Shown in pieces: positions 5,985 to 6,756 of a stretch of DNA of 6,756 nucleotides (positions are counted from its first letter, which is position 1; every line of letters starts with the position of its first letter). This DNA comes from JBDSYA01 sp039925865 (lineage in GTDB: Bacteria > Bacteroidota > Ignavibacteria > Tepidaquicellales > Tepidaquicellaceae). Location of the stretch: positions 1-6,756 of the forward strand of contig JBDSYA010000017.1 of assembly GCA_039925865.1 (NCBI GenBank), in the 5' to 3' direction. The position numbers and the translations under genes were made by a program. The notes below the pieces were generated by a model. The model was not told where the DNA came from. It did not search any database and saw only the letters and a program-made list of their open reading frames with translations.

Positions 5985-6756
5985 TGGTGCTCCTCCATAT
6001 TTTCCTTTTCAAATACATTTCTCAATTTCGCTAAGTATGTAATGTTTGGTTTGACTTTTATTTCTTCCAGTACACGGTATACAAGGGGACTTTGATTTAA
6101 TTTATGCAGCTCTGAGTTTACATCATTCTGATCACCAAACATGATTGCACTGGTATTGCATGCTTCCTGGCATGCGGTCTTAACATTCGATCCTATGACA
6201 TTTCTGTTTTCCTGAATTGCCATCTGCCTTTCATTCATTATCCTTTGAAGACAGAATGTGCATTTCTCCATAACACCTCTTGATCTCACAGTAACTTCCG
6301 GATTTGCCATCAGTGAAAATGATTCCTTTTCCTGAATTCCGTCTCTGAACCTGTCTCTGAAATTAAAATAGTTGAATCTTCTTACTTTGTAAGGACAATT
6401 GTTTGAACAATATCTTGTGCCTACACACCTGTTATAAGCCATCCCGTTAATTCCATCAGGGCTGTGAGTTGTAGCAGCTACGGGACATACATTTTCACAT
6501 GGAGCAAAATCACAATGCTGACAAAGCATTGGCTGAAAACTTGCTTTAGGCTGTTGTGGAGTTCCTGAATAATATCTGTCGATCCTCATCCAATGCATAT
6601 TCCTGTGTTTTCCGGCCTGATCTTTTCCTACTACCGGAATATTATTTTCCACATTACAAGCGGCAACGCATTCATTGCAGCCGGTACATTTATTGAGGTC
6701 GATAGCCATTCCCCATTTTACACCGGTATGATTATACTGCTCATTTATGCTGCCGA
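5981..6756 (-). CDS. actB: ActB, iron-sulfur subunit of alternative complex III (C-terminal part, cut by the window edge)
   Basis: This is the C-terminal ferredoxin-like domain of ActB, the peripheral electron-transfer subunit of the quinol-oxidising alternative complex III. The frame stays open to the right edge. The methionine at 6709 is internal: the codons before it read ...NHTGVKWG and join directly to MAIDLNKC, as in ActB, so the missing N-terminus (a molybdopterin-oxidoreductase-like domain without cofactor, from family knowledge) lies outside. Counting from that methionine, four cysteine groups are visible: C8/C11/C14/C18, C63/C66/C71/C75, C95/C101/C105 and C150/C153 with C180/C184. 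In the third group a threonine (T98, in CVGTRYC) replaces the second cysteine. This fits the family pattern of three [4Fe-4S] clusters and one [3Fe-4S] cluster. It stops at TGA, overlapping actC by 4 nt, so the two are co-transcribed. A free-standing DMSO-reductase or NrfC-type subunit is the alternative, but the WGMAIDLNKCTGC and NRCVGTRYCSNNCPYKVRRF signatures and the ActC neighbour favour ActB. Confidence 0.93.
   Translation of the reverse strand, partial: GSINEQYNHTGVKWGMAIDLNKCTGCNECVAACNVENNIPVVGKDQAGKHRNMHWMRIDRYYSGTPQQPKASFQPMLCQHCDFAPCENVCPVAATTHSPDGINGMAYNRCVGTRYCSNNCPYKVRRFNYFNFRDRFRDGIQEKESFSLMANPEVTVRSRGVMEKCTFCLQRIMNERQMAIQENRNVIGSNVKTACQEACNTSAIMFGDQNDVNSELHKLNQSPLVYRVLEEIKVKPNITYLAKLRNVFEKENMEEHH
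5990..5996 (-). promoter_or_regulatory. Strong Shine-Dalgarno site of actC, inside the end of actB
   Basis: On the minus strand GGAGGAG ends 5 nt before the TTG taken as the actC start. It lies within the last actB codons (Met-Glu-Glu-His-His-stop). This strong site supports the unusual start codon, since the nearby ATG at 5998..5996 is out of frame with actC. The TTGA overlap of start and stop suggests that ribosomes finishing actB re-initiate on actC. Confidence 0.7.

Noticed and set aside
5712..6095. 127-codon plus-strand open frame
   Set aside because: It lies antisense to the actB/actC junction, which is certain from protein motifs. Its translation is cysteine- and serine-rich with no recognisable domain.
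6707..6709. ATG as the start of a separate 242-residue ferredoxin-like protein
   Set aside because: The frame continues upstream to the window edge with ActB-like sequence (NHTGVKWG) joined directly to it, and no ribosome binding site precedes this ATG. It is an internal methionine of a longer ActB.

Overview
The window is AT-rich bacterial DNA with every supportable gene on the minus strand, so it reads from right to left. It suggests a member of the Bacteroidota/Chlorobi group, most likely an Ignavibacteria-type lineage. Two things point there. Two neighbouring genes encode Sec-exported proteins ending in type IX secretion (T9SS) type A sorting domains with the 'QN(Y/F)PNPFNP' signature. 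Beside them sit genes for alternative complex III (ACIII), a respiratory complex common in that group. The taxonomic call is inference from these features only.

Right part (4548..6756): the 3' end of actB and a complete actC. ActB is cut by the right edge, and only its ferredoxin-like iron-sulfur domain is visible. ActC is a 10-helix NrfD-family quinol-binding membrane subunit. The two genes overlap by 4 nt (TTGA). actC appears to start at TTG behind a strong GGAGGAG ribosome binding site embedded in the last codons of actB, a sign of translational coupling. In ACIII these subunits oxidise menaquinol at the membrane and pass electrons through Fe-S clusters and haems to a cytochrome c or terminal oxidase.

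Left part (1..4485): two genes for cell-surface or secreted proteins. The first (3097..4485) has a signal peptide, seven tandem repeats that look like a seven-bladed beta-propeller, and a complete T9SS sorting domain. The second (1..3057) is an uninterrupted frame of 1019 codons running off the left edge. It has a signal peptide, an unassigned N-terminal region, a parallel beta-helix-like region, a helical TPR-like segment and the first half of a T9SS sorting domain. Both proteins should be exported by Sec and handled by T9SS; their substrates or ligands cannot be read from the sequence.

The window is almost fully coding. The only gaps are 62 bp (4486..4547) and 39 bp (3058..3096), and neither holds a convincing terminator or promoter. 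No RNA gene, CRISPR array, insertion sequence or tRNA was seen. The main oddity is that actC is followed by surface-protein genes rather than by actD/actE, so the ACIII cluster is either split or ends here. I did not find a clearly new biological system. The least explained material is the N-terminal 200 or so residues of the left-hand protein.
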